Assembly (NCBI RefSeq): GCF_002102155.1
Contig: NZ_LQOU01000006.1
Coordinates: 1 to 64,000 of the forward strand
Direction of reading: 5' to 3'
DNA from: Mycobacterium europaeum
Lineage (GTDB): Bacteria > Actinomycetota > Actinomycetes > Mycobacteriales > Mycobacteriaceae
DNA: 64,000 bases
A program made the translations under genes and the position numbers. Below, one piece after another: positions 63,888 to 64,000 of the stretch (position 1 is the stretch's first letter; each line of letters opens with the position of its first letter). Under the pieces are notes generated by a model. It worked only from the letters and a program-made list of their open reading frames with translations. It searched no databases and was not told the origin of the DNA.

Positions 63888-64000
63888 ATGGCTGTCACCG
63901 AATTCCGAGAAGTCGTCATCGAGGCCACCCCCGATGAGGTCATGGGCGTGTTGTTCGACCTGGAGTCGTTGCCCGAGTGGTCCTCGGTGCATCAAAACGT
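63888..64000 (+). CDS. SRPBCC family protein (5' end, cut by window edge)
   Basis: The 37 visible residues (MAVTEFREVVIEATPDEVMG then VLFDLESLPEWSSVHQN) match the START-like SRPBCC/polyketide-cyclase family, particularly the Rv0856-type members. TATGTT (63876-63881) lies 6 nt before the ATG, a leaderless start. The gene continues past the window. Confidence 0.8.
   Translation, partial: MAVTEFREVVIEATPDEVMGVLFDLESLPEWSSVHQN

Overview
The window reads as the chromosome of a slow-growing Mycobacterium, most likely close to the M. avium complex. The reasons are uniformly high GC, the furA-katG pair, an ICL2-type isocitrate lyase, PPE-SVP proteins, cutinase-like proteins, LCM-type methyltransferases, a FadD32-like acyl-AMP ligase and many leaderless starts (TANNNT followed 6-7 nt later by ATG/GTG). 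I see no rRNA, tRNA or CRISPR array. The species is an inference; there is no marker gene to fix it.

Layout. 1-0.8 kb: the tail of an IS630-type transposase runs into a flavin monooxygenase gene that it has cut short. 0.9-9.1 kb: hrpA and a crotonase gene back to back, a cutinase-like protein, a coiled-coil/CsbD stress-type pair with a CRP-like palindrome upstream, a small acidic protein, and a MOSC protein. 9.1-12.7 kb: a long non-coding leader and two tandem PPE-SVP genes that both end in a SHOCT-like module. 12.7-18.9 kb: a GT1 glycosyltransferase with a methyltransferase, a FAD/Rieske oxidoreductase, a coiled-coil protein, and an L,D-transpeptidase. 18.9-22.6 kb: furA-katG and a Tat-exported DUF1906 protein. 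22.6-28.2 kb: a GMC oxidoreductase and, divergently, an overlapping three-gene unit (GT4 glycosyltransferase, methyltransferase, alpha/alpha-toroid protein) facing a CmcI/TylF-like methyltransferase. This is the best candidate here for an undescribed small-molecule or glycolipid pathway.

28.3-42 kb: a second cutinase, a TauE/SafE permease, a proton-pumping P-type ATPase, a GH16 glucanase, an F420-type oxidoreductase, two LCM methyltransferases, an exported protein, MDR, DUF2905, SOUL, aldehyde dehydrogenase and epimerase genes. 42.2 kb: an orphan PE35-like protein with a proline-rich repeat tail, far from any visible ESX locus. 43-51 kb: acyl-CoA dehydrogenase-like, NYN RNase-like, nitronate monooxygenase, tpx, two DJ-1-domain genes, and an NTF2/SDR divergent pair sharing a KstR-like box. 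51-59 kb: BASS transporter, GAP protein overlapping an arylsulfatase, a class C beta-lactamase-like esterase, a FadD32-like ligase, SRPBCC and LLM proteins. 59.3-60.2 kb: two small exported proteins, each ending in a close Cys pair and each followed by a strong hairpin. 60.5-64 kb: icl2, an MBL-fold hydrolase, and the start of an SRPBCC gene cut by the window edge.

Starts were moved from the longest reading frame where a Shine-Dalgarno, a leaderless -10 or family length argued for it. All similarity statements come from reading motifs and from remembered families; no database search was run.
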